Positions 36,901 to 50,655 of a stretch of 64,000 nucleotides of DNA are shown in pieces (position 1 is the first letter of the stretch; every line of letters starts with the position of its first letter). The DNA is taken from positions 63,451,130-63,515,129 of the forward strand of contig NC_090739.1 in assembly GCF_036898095.1 (NCBI RefSeq). The letters run 5' to 3'. The position numbers and the translations under genes are program-made. The DNA is from Palaemon carinicauda (taxonomy: Eukaryota; Arthropoda; Malacostraca; Decapoda; Palaemonidae). The notes beneath the pieces were generated by a model. That model worked only from the letters and a program-made list of their open reading frames with translations. It searched no databases and was not told where the DNA came from.

Positions 36901-39900
36901 CGTGGGGACCGTGAGAGACACAAAGGGGGTCGGGGACACAAAGGGTCGCACTGGGTAAGGAGAGAGCGTCGAGATGTTATCGCGACGTGACCAGAAAACT
37001 TCCGGGTCGCCTCATTGCACGTATCACTCCGCCAGAGGTTACCCCGCATAGAAAATGGGAGTAGGGTAAACTACACAAAATTCTGGTCGGTTAGGAGGAG
37101 ATCCCAGATACTCCTAAGAAAGTAGTTCGAGGTAAGTACTTTTAGGAAAAATACAAATTACTTAAAATTTGTGATACTGTATTTTTATTATAAAATTAAT
37201 TTTTGAATATACTTACCTGGTAGTTAACATATATAAAAGGGCCCTCCTTCCTCCCCTCTGAAAAAAAGGGGCATGGAATTTCTGAGGAATGTTGGGAATG
37301 GTTCTGGTAACCTATGAGAGATGGCGCTCATGTATGACCACCTACTGTCATGGCGGCGATTGCCGCGAAATTTGAATTTCTGCCGTGCGCGCGACGAAAC
37401 GCGGGATTTAAGCTATATATATGTAACTACCAGGTAAGTATATTTAAAAATTAATTTTATAATAAAAATACTAATTTCAGCTTCTTCTCTGTGGGGAACA
37501 CTTCCCTTCGGAGGATCAGTGGTTCTTCCTATTAGTGAATATTTTTTGCTGATTTAAATAATTGTAATTCTTGTTTTATTACAGTTACTCTCCGCTCCCC
37601 TTCTCCCGTTGATGTCGCCCGGGGAAGGGAGGGCCCAGTTCTTATTTTATGTTTGTTCCCTCGGTGGTCTTATCCTTCGCGGACTAGGTGTTCCTCCCAA
37701 GGGAGTTTGTTACATAGTTTGTTTTATTTTTCCTCAGCAATGCAGCTCTGCTTCGTTCGACTAAGAGAGTCGATGAAGCAGAGCTGTTCTGTTCATGCCT
37801 GGGGAATCTGCTGTCATTGCCGACCCTCAGAGGACGTCATCATAGGCGTCATCCCTTCTCTTAGAAGTACGCCCGTGGCAGCACCTGATCAGCACTTCAT
37901 CTTCGAGGAACTAGCTCCGGCTACGCTTCTTCAGGCAGCGCTCTTGCCAGATCCTCTTAGAGTGCTACCAGGAGGTTCACCTATGGGGGTTGGACTACTT
38001 TACCTTCCAAGGGAGAACTTCCCTGCATCTTCATCATTTCATCGACTCCAACTGTTGTTGCTGTCTTTGCCTAGACTATGCTCCCTCTTGCTGAGTCTCT
38101 CTTCCTTTGGGGGCGGAGCATAGTCTTAGGCAAGTCTTTCCTGCCTAGTGATCACCTCTCTCATTCGCGAGAGGCGCCTCTCTTAGAGACTCCTCTTCGA
38201 AGGATTGCTACTGCTGAAGGTCAGCTTGCTGATCCACTGACCCACATGGGCATCATCTCTTCCTGGACCTTTTCCTGACGATGCTGCAGCTAGTCCTTGG
38301 ACTTCGATCCTGGCCTCTTCTGTGGATCGTTCGTGATCTCCATCGGTGGATGTTCGCCCTTCCAAAGGGCACATCCCAGTTCCTGATCATCCTACCAGCT
38401 GATCTACTGACCTACCATTACCGTTCCTGTCCCCTGTACAGCCTCCTGAGGATCTACCTAAGCATGCAGCTGCGTGCCAACGCTCTTCAGCTTGCCAGTG
38501 CCCTGTAGTCCACCAGTGCTCACCAACATCTCGTCATCGCCAGCCTTCTCCGTCACGCTTTATAGAGCGCCCACACTCTCCAGCTCATCAGCGTTCTATA
38601 ACACTTCGGCGCATGCCTTCACCTGCTCGTCCTCAGCGCCTTCCAAAGCAACCTCGCCACAGAGAACAATGTTTGCCAGCTCGCCAGCGCTCACCAGCCA
38701 ACCTACAATAGCCAGTGCAACAGAGCTCACCGAAACATCAGCGCCCGCCTAACTTCGGTCTCCTGCACACCAACAATCTCCAGCGCGCCAGTGCTCTCCT
38801 ATGCGCCAGCGCTCTCCTACGCGCCAGCACTCTTCTGCTCGCCAACGATCTCCAGCGCGCCAACGATCTCCTGCGCGCCAGCACTCTCCCCCGTGCATGC
38901 GCCAGCATTCTCCTGCGCGCGTGAGCACTCTCCCGCGCGTGCGTGTCAGCACTCTTCCACGCACGGACCAGCACTCTCCTGCGCCAACGATCTCCTACGC
39001 GCCAGCGCTCTCCTGCACCCCAGCGTTATGCGCGCGCGCACCAGCACTCTCCCACGCGCACACGCCAGCAATCTCTGCGCATGCCTGCTAGCACTCTTCT
39101 GGACTCTCACGTGCCCCAGCACTCTTCAGCTTGACCGCAATCACGCTCCCTCCTCCTTGCGCGCTCACAATCCTTTCCGCTCGCGTGCTCCTGCACATTC
39201 TAGGGAGACTGCACAACACCCTGCACAGCGCCTTACTGCACGCCAACGCTCTCCGGCGCACTTGCGCACTCAGATCCAGCACTCGTCAATGCACCAGCGC
39301 TCGCCAATGCGCCGGCTATTGCCAAAGAGCCAGTGCTTTCCTGCGCTTCAGCAGAAACTGAGCACCAGCATCATCCTGTGCGCCTACGCTCCAGTACTCT
39401 CCTGCGCACTTGCGCGAGAGGCAAAAAGAATGAAAATTTTTGATAGGTCACCATTTCCCCATTCCCCTCCCCGCAAACGCATTACAGCATGCCCGCCGGG
39501 AAAAAAGGGAAGTAGGTTTACAGAAGAGTTCAAGATCCCGAAGATTCCATCTTCCAAGGCTAATCAACCGCATCTACCATCAGTTGAGACTCCTCACAGG
39601 GAGCCCTTGGTCTCTTTCTCTCCAGGAGTTTTTCCTGACAGTATCACTGTCAACACACACGATCTGAACGTTGCAAACAGCATATTATTAGCTTGCAAAT
39701 CTCTTAATTACCAGAATGCTGATCACTAGCTCATCGACCGTAATTACCAGAATGCTGATCACTAGCTCATCGACCGCCGTTCATTAGTCCGTCGATCGCC
39801 AATTTCTAGCGCATCTTCCACCAATGATAAATCGTAAACCGACTGATCGCCAAGATTCCCGTTTGCTGATCGCTACCTCGCCGATCGCCAGATTGCCAAT

Positions 39901-42900
39901 TGCTAGCTCATCTCCCTCTGATCATTGATCTCCAGTTTCACCAATTGCTAGCGTGTCAATCGCCGATTGCTAGTCAATAACCAGTCATCAACTTGCTGAT
40001 CACTAGCTCGCTGATGGGCAACTCGTCTTTATTCGATCATTGACCTCAGCTCGTTGATATCTGACCAGCCAATCATCAGCTTGCTGATCTCTAGCTCACT
40101 GGGTGCTAGTCCGCAATCAAGCGTTGATTATCAATGGCTCACCGATCACCAACTGACGATCATTAAAGCATTCTGCTGTCTCTCAGAGCTGTCCAAGCCG
40201 ATCACCAACTCATTCGGCTCACAGATCGCCGATTCACCAATCATCGGCAGTTTGCCGTTCACCAGCAGTTCGTCACTCAAACTTACTAGTTAACCTCTGC
40301 CCGTGGTTCCCTAGATCGGAAGGCATACAACACTTCTCGTTACCAATCCACTGAAGCGAACGACAGCCCCCATCAGTGGTTTGTCGACAGGTGATTACTT
40401 GTGAGCACTCTCCAACTGCACAGTAACCAAGATACCCAGCCGTTAACCATTGATTAACATTCTTCAAACCGATGCTGTTCTAAGGAATAGCATCAATCCC
40501 ATCAAGGCGCATGGTAGGGTTAAGCGTTGCCTTACTTTTATCAGTTACAGGAGTTCTCTCCCATGGAAGAATCCTTATATAGAGTATTGCGTACCATGCT
40601 TTCTGCCACGAATCAAGAGCCCAGCGTCAACAATCTCCCGTGCGAAAGGATCCGCAAGGAGCTGTCCCTTTGGGTCGATGGCCACACCATGTTGGAGGAG
40701 TTTGGACAAGGGCTAAGACCACAGGTCTTCATTTGCACGCTGGACCTAAAGGACGCATACTTCCAGGGCCCAAACCATCTATCTTCTAGGAAGGATTGAA
40801 GATTCAGTCTAGACAAACAAGAAACACCAGTTCAGTGCACTATGCTTTGGTCTTTCCACAGCACCCATCCTGGCTTCTGTCTCCTCCGTTTCTGGACGAC
40901 CTTAGCAGACTCAGTGGCAACTTTGCGTTAGCACCGGAACTTCTGAAGTCTTTTTACCAAGATCGGGTGATCATGGTAAACCTTTGGAAGTCTTCCCTAC
41001 TTCCCTCTCAGAGGACTGGTATATCTGGGAATGATTCTAGACACCAATCTCCACAAAACCTTCTCATCAAAGACAGACATAGAAAAGTCACAAGACCCTT
41101 TCTCAAAACGAGAAGAACTCTCAGCCCAGAGTGTATATTTTTTCCTCTGACACCTATCATCTCTGGCCTCTAGCCTCCAACGACCGCATCAATATTCGTT
41201 CTCTCCAGTGGCGGCTGGAGTCCGATTGGAATCGGGCCTTCGATTCCCCGGACATCCTGATCCCCATGGGACCAGAAGTTTGGACAAACCTCAAGGGATG
41301 GGTGTCAGTCGAGAATCTACGGAGTGGTATAACCTTCTCATCCTTCCCCACCCCTCAGACTTGATGCTGTGCTTAGACACATCAAAAGAAAGGCGGAGGG
41401 ACCATAGTACTGCACCACACGACCTCGGCCCTCTGGACAGAGTCCGAAAGTACCTTCACTTAAATCTCTTAAGAGATGAAGGCCAACTTTCTGGTCCTTC
41501 AACAGCCTCATCAGTTCCTAATGGGCCACGCAGTGGTGTGATGAGCGACAACACCACATAGGGGCTCACATCAACAAGCAAGAAGGAACTTGCTCGCAGC
41601 CTCTTCCCGTGTAACAGTGTAAATACTAAGATGGGCCGAAGTCCGCTCGGTACCACTATCTGCCCGCTTCATTCCAGACTAGAGGAATGTGCTTGCCGAC
41701 AATCTGTGCAGAGCATCTCAGATAAGGTTTAGCAAATGGTTTTTGGATCACCTTGTAGCTGACAAATTCCCAACTTTACGGGGTTCTCCAACTATGGATC
41801 TGTTCACAATGCCCCTGAACCTCAGGCTTCTGCTGCTCCCCAGTCCTAGACCCCAAGGCTCTCTGGCAAGAAGCATGCTAACAATGGAGGGTATAACAAC
41901 GACGTTTACGTCTCGTCCCTGTTTTTGTCTGAAGAGAAGGGTACTCAACAAGGCTAGAACATCGGTCAGCCTCTCAAGGGCTCTCATAGCTCCCCTATGG
42001 CATTACGCAGAACAATTTTCAAACCTTCTCTACGTCACAGACGACCACACTTCGACATCTACCATGAGCTATAGGTTTGCTATGATTATACGCCTGGAGA
42101 CTACCCCGTACCTCCTCTTTCACAGAGGCTTTTTGCAATAAGTTGCGAAGAGGTTGTCTAGATATCTGAGGAATTCCTCAGCATAAGTCTACCAGGCAAA
42201 GTATAACATCTTCTGTGGTTGGTGTCATGGAAAAATGTATCTCTCCACGCAATACCTCTATTCCAGCAATAGCGGAATCCTCGAGTATATGCAGGAGGAA
42301 AAGACCCCATTTCCAGTTTCAGCAGGTAAAGACAATCACTCAACCTTGAGCCTCACCTTTAAACTGAAAGGAAGGGCCCCCCCCCCTCATCGCTAGATCT
42401 TTCCTAACTCGTGTGGACTTACAACTTGCCTTTTCCCAGTCGGAATTGAGACCTCCCTCTCTGAACGTGGTTCGAGTTCTCCGGTCTCTAAAGAGACCTT
42501 CTTACATTCTACTTCACCAGGCAACAAATTTTCACCTCGTTTAGAAGACAGTGTTCCTACGCACTTTGGTCTCCTTCTCGACACTGCCCTTTCATGAGAA
42601 GGATAAAATGCAATGTTCAGTTTCGGCCCCGAGTATATTGTCAGACAGTCTCCAGAGGTGACGGATCCTAGGTAACAAGTCTCCACTCAGTAACCGACGA
42701 TCCAGATCATCTGTTACTGTAACCGGGGTACGGTTTGAGGCTCTACCTCCAGAGAATGGCAACAGCCCACCCGGGTCCCTTTTCTTGTCATCAGCACTGG
42801 AAGAGGCAAGAGGAGGATCACCAAAACATCATCTCTGCTTGATTCACAGAGTTATCAATTATGCTCTGAATCCAGATCCTCATCCAACACGGCGACCCAC

Positions 42901-45900
42901 GATGTCAGTGGCATAGCTATGCCCCTGGCCCTTCTAAGTAGATTACTCTGACGCAGGTTCTACAAGCAAGGGCGTGAATGCTCCCGGTGACTTTCACAAC
43001 CTTTCTCCTACAGGATCTCAATATGATCTCTATCGGTCCTGTGGTGGCTGCACAACAGCTGGTTGTATACCTCAAGCTCCTTATTGAATAGATAGCAGAA
43101 GGTTGAGGGCACTGTTACCCGGATTTAATCTGCGGGAATGAAAAGATTTGACTGGCTCTTATTCTTTTCTTTATCCTCCCCTCTCTTGGGGAAAGCAGCA
43201 TCCTGGGTTCTCTGCATAAGCTGACCTCAAACCACTGGAGGTAAACCATGCTCCCTGTGTACCTAGTATTAAGCTAATACTGTTGCGTCCCCATACCCTG
43301 GCGAGGTGGTATTGGGAAAGTCTTGGTTACAACAGTTTTTCCTTCATAAAGACTGAATAACTTTACCTAGACAGTCACACTTCTAAATATCTCAACACAC
43401 AGCTTGCGTAGGCCGCGGACCTTGCTTAGCAAGGTTTTAGCGAGGCACAAGGACAACTTATTTTGAGTACTAACATACTCAGATAAGGAGCTCCCGGGTA
43501 AAGCCAAAAGCCAGATTGGCAGGGATGTCCACCCTTCCTAATGGGTGAGTCACCCATAAATAAATAGTGGTTTGTATTCCAGTTACGGAACAAATGACAA
43601 ATTCATAGATAATTTGTATTTTTCCTAACGATACAAGCCTTAGCTATTTATACTAACTTGCCCGCCAGTCCTATCCCCTTGAAGTCCTACCTCCGAGCAA
43701 AGTGAGCTGAATCACCAGTGTGTGAGTGGGAGCGGTAGCAAGTTAAACCCCCCCCACCCCCCACCCCCGCTAACCAGCGGTATGGGTAGTTAACCCTTGC
43801 TAAATTTTAATGGCTCGTCATTTCAGCTTCGCAGAAAGTAATACCCCTAGATAAATAGCTAAGGTTTGTATTGTTAGAAAAAATATTATCTACAAATTTG
43901 TTATATATAACTTAGAATTCAATATGTCCTAACTAATGACCTCACATCACACAGCGCTATAAATTCAATAAGCCCTTGGACAATAATGCACCAGTTCTGG
44001 TAAAATGATTGTCTTTAAATATCCACTGAGCAAGAACTTGTTGTGCTGTATCTCAGTTCATTATGAAGGAAATTGTTGGGAGGTAGAGGGATCAGAAGAC
44101 CCCAAGAGTGAAAGATTTTTGTGGGAGTAGTTTTAAAGGTCAAAATTGAAGACCTATTTGAATACCGAGTGTAATCAGGAAGTATTGATGTAAGTGAGGA
44201 GGAGAGGAAAATTTCGACCTTTGGATGTAAAGATAGCAGACTTCCAGAAAGAAGTGAGGTACTTGAAAGGAGTAACAGAAGTCCATACATTAGTTGTAGA
44301 ATGTTAATGAAATTTTACCCTAGTTGATTGTATAATAATCATAGGCCCTAATCATAATTGGTATTATCACAACTGGCTGTTATTGCCTTAATCTTCCTGG
44401 TGCTGTACCTAAGAATGAATTGCCAAAGTGCAATTGATACTGATTATCTTTTCTCAGTTCTCGGTTATGTATGATTTTTTTTTTTTTTTTTCCACATTAT
44501 GTCATCCAAACCGTTTTAATACGATCTAGATGATATTTATATTAAGATTAAGTTATTTGAGTTATTTGTATAAGTTTCTAGAAGTTGCTGACTAAATGCT
44601 TATAATGTCTTGTTCTTACTTTTTTCAGGTTATTAATTTCTACATGAATTTGTTGATGGAAAGAGGAAAAAATTCTAGCTGCTTGAATGTCCATGCATTC
44701 AACACTTTCTTCTACCCAAAAATAATAAGTACTGGTTACTCCAGTGTTAGGAGATGGACAAAGAAGGTAAGCTTTTCTAGTTTTGATGTGTATGGACCAT
44801 TCATTTTCCTTTGGAATACTCAAGTGGAAGATGGGACAGGTCATGAAAACCAGAGCAAAGTTAAGTAAAGAAAGTTGTACAAATAATTTAGTAGAGACCA
44901 AAAGGAAAAGGGCTGAAAAATAAAGACCAGAAAACAGGCGCAGCTCATACTCAAAGATTTCAGCAAAGAACCTTTGGCCAATCTACAATTGTCAGGTTCT
45001 GCTTGAGTTATCTTTCTAATTCAGTTTTCACTGTGTGTGAATTCTGGTCCCATTGCTCTATTATTGCAATTTTGAAGTTAATGAAACGCAATATAACTTT
45101 ATATGGTAATTGAAAACATCTCATCACTCTGTGTATGATTTTATCACTGTGTAGCCTATATGATTTTCTTCTGTAAACATTTTCACAATAACAAGGATAT
45201 TTAGTCCTCTGCTGTTCAGATTTTGTTTTCATGTGTTTGTAAAGTAATGTATTGTGATATTTTTTCAGGTTGATGTCTTCAACCATGATCTTCTCCTTGT
45301 ACCTGTTCACTTAGGTATGCATTGGTGCCTAGCTACCATAGACTTGCGTGACAAACACATACGTTACTATGATTCCATGCTTGGTGATAACAACAGATGT
45401 CTAGAGGTAAGAAACATATTATGTAGAGAAAGTTTGTTTAAAATTTCTTGTTGTATTCTATCCCAGACCATGGACAAGGAATAAAGCCAGGTCCTTTCTG
45501 TCTGTCTCATTTTAAATTTTGTACTCCTTAACTTGGTTCATAATAGTCAGATATTAGTGATATTTTGCAATTACAATAGCTTGATAATTCGCTTTGATTA
45601 CACTTCATCAATTGATAATTCAGTATTTGGATTTCAGTGATATTTTGCTCATAGTTTGCTGATTGTAGATGAGGTGAAAAATTATATTTTTTTTATATTT
45701 TTCTCAGTGAGAGATAGAATCTACAACTTTTCTTGTGAGAACTAAGGTTTTAGATTTTTTTTTTAAATAGTATTCATCAGATTTTCAATGCAGAGACCCA
45801 GTCTTATCAGGCTTTTATAATTGTTATCTAGAAATTATGCTTTTAGATGATGTGTTGTAAATTGATAGATGAAGATCAAGTGCAGCTTAATTCTGTGTTG

Positions 45901-48900
45901 GCGACAGATTATTTCTTTGAATTACTGTTAGCTCAATGATATCTGGAACATTCAAGAGTTGGCTATCTCACAGGGAATCTGTTACTGTATTTAACAAATC
46001 TTGTCACTAATCAGTGCGTTAGACTCTCATATCTATACTTAGAATGCAGTATTGTCAGTGACTTGCAAAATGTAATGAGTCACCTTCTATTTTCCCCACT
46101 CATTAATTGTCCAATTTATTAAGATGGGAACATCATTAATTGTTTTTTTATTTGTGTTATCAAATTTTTAATTATGATTATTGCTATTGCATTACTCTTG
46201 ATTATTGAATGTTCAATTTCAATGTTGAATATTCCAAAACCTATACTTTTCAGAATGTGAAGCCATAAGCTTCAAGTATTTTCTTTATAATAACATTCTT
46301 TAACAATTTCTCCCAGAGCATTTTGAGTAAAGTGATTGTTGCAAGGGGAAGGAAACTTATAATATCAAAAGTAGTATTGCAAGTAATTGTGTATTGTATT
46401 CCAGTACATATTATATTGATTAAAGAAAGCTTGGCTCCATGTCTATTCATTCAGAGGTAAACGAACTCGACTACTGTATTATAAGAAAGAAAAATGTCAT
46501 TACATAAGTAAGACCCTTTGCTCCAACGGTAGTGGTTTTGGCATGACAAATAGGTCAGTAAACATCATCTAGTCTTACTCACTGCCTTATAGATTCATTG
46601 TTTCAGGAGTCAAAGCATTGACTGAAGACACTTCACATGCTTACTGTTTAATGTCATTTGGTGTATAGTGCTCATTTCCTTTTCTTAAAAGTAATAGAGG
46701 TTTGTTACTATGCTTATACTGTACAAACCTTTTGTCCTTCAAGATAGGAAATGTCTTCACTATAAGCTGGAATAGCCATTGAATTTGTTAATAAGTTAGT
46801 TAATGCAGGTGGTTGGTAAGTAGCCTATCTCACCCTCCTATCAAAGACACTTCACTTTTGTCTTTGGGACCAATGAATATGGATGTACTGTAGTGATCAT
46901 ATCATAGACTCATTCTTTTTTTCTCATATTTCCCAAAGTGGATGATTATTTTGAATTCTTGTAGGAGATTATTGATCATACCCAATTTCATAAATTCTTG
47001 GTTAAAGGTGGGCGCAGTTCCCGGTTTCTGGTTGGACCAATAATAAACCTACACTCTATTTATGCTTTTAGGGGCCATGTTTGTTTGCAATCATCCCTAT
47101 GCACCAAATTCAGATGGTGCCTCCTGTTCAGTGGCCGGCTTACGGTTTGAGGAGGAACATGGCTAGTCTTCTTTGGTATCAGGTTTGTCAATGCTTAAGA
47201 AGATGCTAAAGGAGCTATACAGTCAGCTGTCAATATTCGCGGGTTTTACCTTCTCGGATTTGGTCATTCGTGATACAGAGAACTATATAATCTATTAAAT
47301 AAAGGTTCACCCATTTGCGGTTTAGCAATAAGTACTCTTGTGGTCCGACGATTTTGAACCAACCACAGTCTTTTACACCCGGCCTGCTTTGTGCCGTTTC
47401 CCTTTTCGCTCATCACAACAGCCCATCTCTCACTGACTCGGCCTCACTCTCACATCATGTCTCCTCGCGTGTGTATCTCTCACTTCAGTCCTCTTTGTGC
47501 AGCATCATATTGTGATATAAAAAGCCTGTACATATAGGGTGTTTACAGTGATTTTAGTATAAAGTGTGATACTGTTTTGCACTACCCCACGTGCAAAACA
47601 GACAAAACTACTTTACAGTACTGTATACGAAATACCTTATACTGTACTGTACAGGCTAGGTGTTTGAGTTGATAAAGTCCATTATGTAAAACAGCCATCA
47701 CTTACGAGTTACAAGTGATACGTTACATACATACTGTATACTGTACCTTAGCTAATTAAGCTGTACTATAGTGATAGTACTGTACTGTACATATATTATT
47801 TTGGTAGCACCTTTGGGTAGGACCTTGATCATTGATTGGTACTTTAGGTACCAGCAAGGGTCAAAACCTTTTTGAAGCAGCCATGGTCAGATCTTGCTAG
47901 TTTGGCCCGTGATCGAGTTGACGATCATAGTTGTGGATCTGAGAATTCTCTATATTTTAATCGGTCAAAGAAGATCCTGCCCCCACACTCTTGAGGCAAC
48001 GAAAGTTTTATATCCCAGACTCCTGAATCATCACCTCTTCAGGATGACAGGCTGTGTTCATTTGGAACTACTGGTGGAGAGACTCAGCTCAGAAGTTAAG
48101 TCCTTGGCCTTGGAGTCTTTTGCCATGGCCACCTTCCAAGCTGTCTCGTGACTTGACCAGTGGTTTGGCAAGGACAACAGGGTTTATCAACCAGTGTCTT
48201 TGGAGAAGTGCAGGAGTCTTGTGCTTTCTTGGGGAAAGGTAGGGACCTTCTTGACACCATTCAGCAATCCAGGAGGTTAACTGAGTTTTGAAGAGGAGGG
48301 ATGCTTTGATTAGAGGTAGCTCTGATGTTCCGAATCAAGTCACTGCTGGTGGCCATATCCCTCCTTCCAAGGAATGACGTGCATGCAGTGGTTGAGAACT
48401 GCTTTGTAGGACTCCCTGATCAATCAGTCTTTTTCAAGGGCTCTGGCTCTTAAGAAGTGTATGTGTCCAAACCTTTAGGGGTTAGTCATGCATGTGGGTT
48501 TGGTGGTAAATAAGGCCCTGGTCAGGACCGTTGACCTCTTTGATTCGTAGGGATTCTGTGTGTGCATAGCCCTTTTGAGACCCCCCAACCAGGTCAGGTC
48601 AGGACAGGAAAGGAGGTAGAGAGGAACGCTGACATCAACGTTAACTGGGAGAGAGGCAAGGCCTAGTACTTGATACAATTTATGGAATACCCCTGTCCCC
48701 TATCTTGCAGAGCGATAGTGTTCACTAATGATCCAACATTACTGGAAGCCTTAGTCTTCCTGGCAGAGGTGAAAAGAATGCTGGAGAATAATGATCTCGA
48801 AGTTGTTCAAGGCAGGTCTCTGGGCTTTTACTGTTGACTCTTTCATGAGGAGAATTCAACTGGTAGCTGAAGACCAGTTATTGATCTCTTAACTATAAAA

Positions 48901-50566
48901 CAGTTTGTTCAATGAATAAAAATCAGGATGGACACAATATGGTCTATACTGTACTGGGTTTTATGACAGAAAGAGACTTCATCCTTTCAGTGGATCTGAA
49001 GGATACATATTTCCAAGTACCAGTTCATCAGTCCTCTCTAAAGTACCTCTGCTCTTCTTCAACTGTATAGTGTAATATTTTCAAGATCCTGTGTTTTGGA
49101 CTTTGTACTGCTCCCCAGGTTTCACTTTGGTGTTCTCTAGGGTGGCAGTTTTGGCCCATTTCAAAGGATGCTATGTCGATGTATTTTAAGGATTAGCTGA
49201 TCCTGGCTTCCTCTGTAAGGCATTTACTACAGGATCGAGATCAGTTTCTCACCTTTTGTCACAGTGTGAGGATAATAAACTGGGAGAAATCAAGTCTCAT
49301 CCCTAAGCAGTTGAAGTATACAGGCATGATGATAGACATGGCAACAAAGAGTGTGCTTCCATCGCACGATACCTCCCTTTCACAAAGACAATAAGTGTGT
49401 GGAGACTACTGAACACTATCATAGTATAAGTGGGCCTCTAACTCCTAACCCACAAAATGCGAATAAGGGACATTGCCACGAGATGAATTTTAATAGATTC
49501 AAGTTTGGTACTTCTCCAGTTTCATTGCTGAAGTAATATATGGAACCTATTACTTGACTTGTAAATACCCAGGACTTGTGAAAGACCATGTTTGTGGGCT
49601 AGTTATTACTGAATTAATGGGCTTGTTGTAAAACTACCTTTTTTATCATATACATTACATGTAGTTGTTTATTTGTATTGTACATATAAATCTTGATTTG
49701 TGTAGATATATATTTATTTTAACATCAATATACATGAGGATTGTATATAATACTGTAATTTATTATTTATATCTCAAGTAATGGAAAATATTTCAGCAAA
49801 GGAAACTTGTTATATTTACCATATAGATGTGAATTTCAAGTAATTGCCATTGACCACAGTGATAAATATGCATTCCATATAATATATTTGAAATTTAAGA
49901 ATACTGTCCCAGTGAAGGCTTATAGAATTACTTTCAAATGTTTGTGATTTAATTTAGATTAAATTGATTTTTCCTAACCAAAATCTTTCTTCTTCCTTAG
50001 GCTTTGGTAAAATATTTAGAATCTGAACACCTTGACAAGAAACAGTCCAAATATGACACAAGTGGATTTACTTTGGAGAATGTGAAGGTTAGATTTTTAT
50101 GTATTTTTGTTTGAAAAAAAATTTCATTCCTTTTTTACTATGTATGTTATACATTATTTTGAAGTATTATGTGCATGTGATTGGCTTTTGGTAACTTGTT
50201 GTTTATTGACCATAAATTGTTTCTCTTGATATAGTTACTATAGAATTGCCTGTCTTGGTGGTGTTAATCAAATCCTTGTAAATTTTGTTTTACTAGACCC
50301 TTTAGACATCTGGGAAAGTAGAAACAGATATTTCTAGATTGCAACCATAGGGATTATCCTTATGGTATCTGTCTGCTATTATTAGTTCTCCATTTAGTAG
50401 AATACTTTCCAAGAGCACTTTCCATCAATGCATTCCTTTTGATTAATCTCTCAATATATTCCTGTTTGCTATTCAGAATTTAATGAAAATTTTCTTCACA
50501 TATAGTGTTTGATGGTGGGCTTTTTTTAATGTGTGTTAACTGGTTACACACACACACACACACACA

Positions 50567-50655
<89 letters not shown>

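Larger units (their letters stand above)
30467..37473 (+). mobile_element. DIRS copy A3 (7.0 kb), nested inside B5
   Basis: The ITRs are 30487-30630 and 37291-37436, inverse complements over about 145 bp. The right half of the ICR is at 37179-37234. The part complementary to the left end is missing, replaced by an X-type DIRS end (36740-37175). The coding order is gag, RT (YLDD), RNase H, methyltransferase-like, recombinase. It interrupts B5, so it is the younger insertion. No target duplication was seen. Confidence 0.9.
30093..43913 (+). mobile_element. DIRS copy B5, split by nested A3 (30467-37473)
   Basis: The left end 30093-30170 (TCCGTAACTGGAATACAAAC, then AGGGGTATTACTTTCTGCGA) is the inverse complement of the right ITR at 43800-43880. 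The ICR at 43565-43665 pairs with both ends. The body resumes at 37474 after A3. The order is gag (37787-40300), RT (40520-41160), RNase H/methyltransferase-like (41180-42060) and recombinase (42060-43090). All frames are heavily broken, so B5 is older than A3. Confidence 0.8.

Noticed and set aside
38715..39729. Several long overlapping ORFs of Arg/Ser/Pro/His on both strands
   Set aside because: They are frames of one short GC-rich repeat in decayed B gag, not separate genes.
39706..40310. Possible CRISPR-like or satellite array
   Set aside because: Units are degenerate, irregularly spaced and lie within a DIRS element in a eukaryotic intron; there are no spacers.
44015..44290. Minus-strand ORF of 91 codons before exon i
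   Set aside because: Low-complexity Leu/Ser translation of AT-rich intron, no family features.
46500..46570. tRNA- or SINE-like sequence (CTTTGCTCCAACGGTAGTGG)
   Set aside because: No cloverleaf or paired A and B boxes could be confirmed by eye.
47219..47600. Possible pogo/Tigger-like DNA transposon start (CAGTCAGCTGTCAATATTCGCGG)
   Set aside because: No matching inverted end and no transposase frame found; kept only as a remark in the B6 entry.
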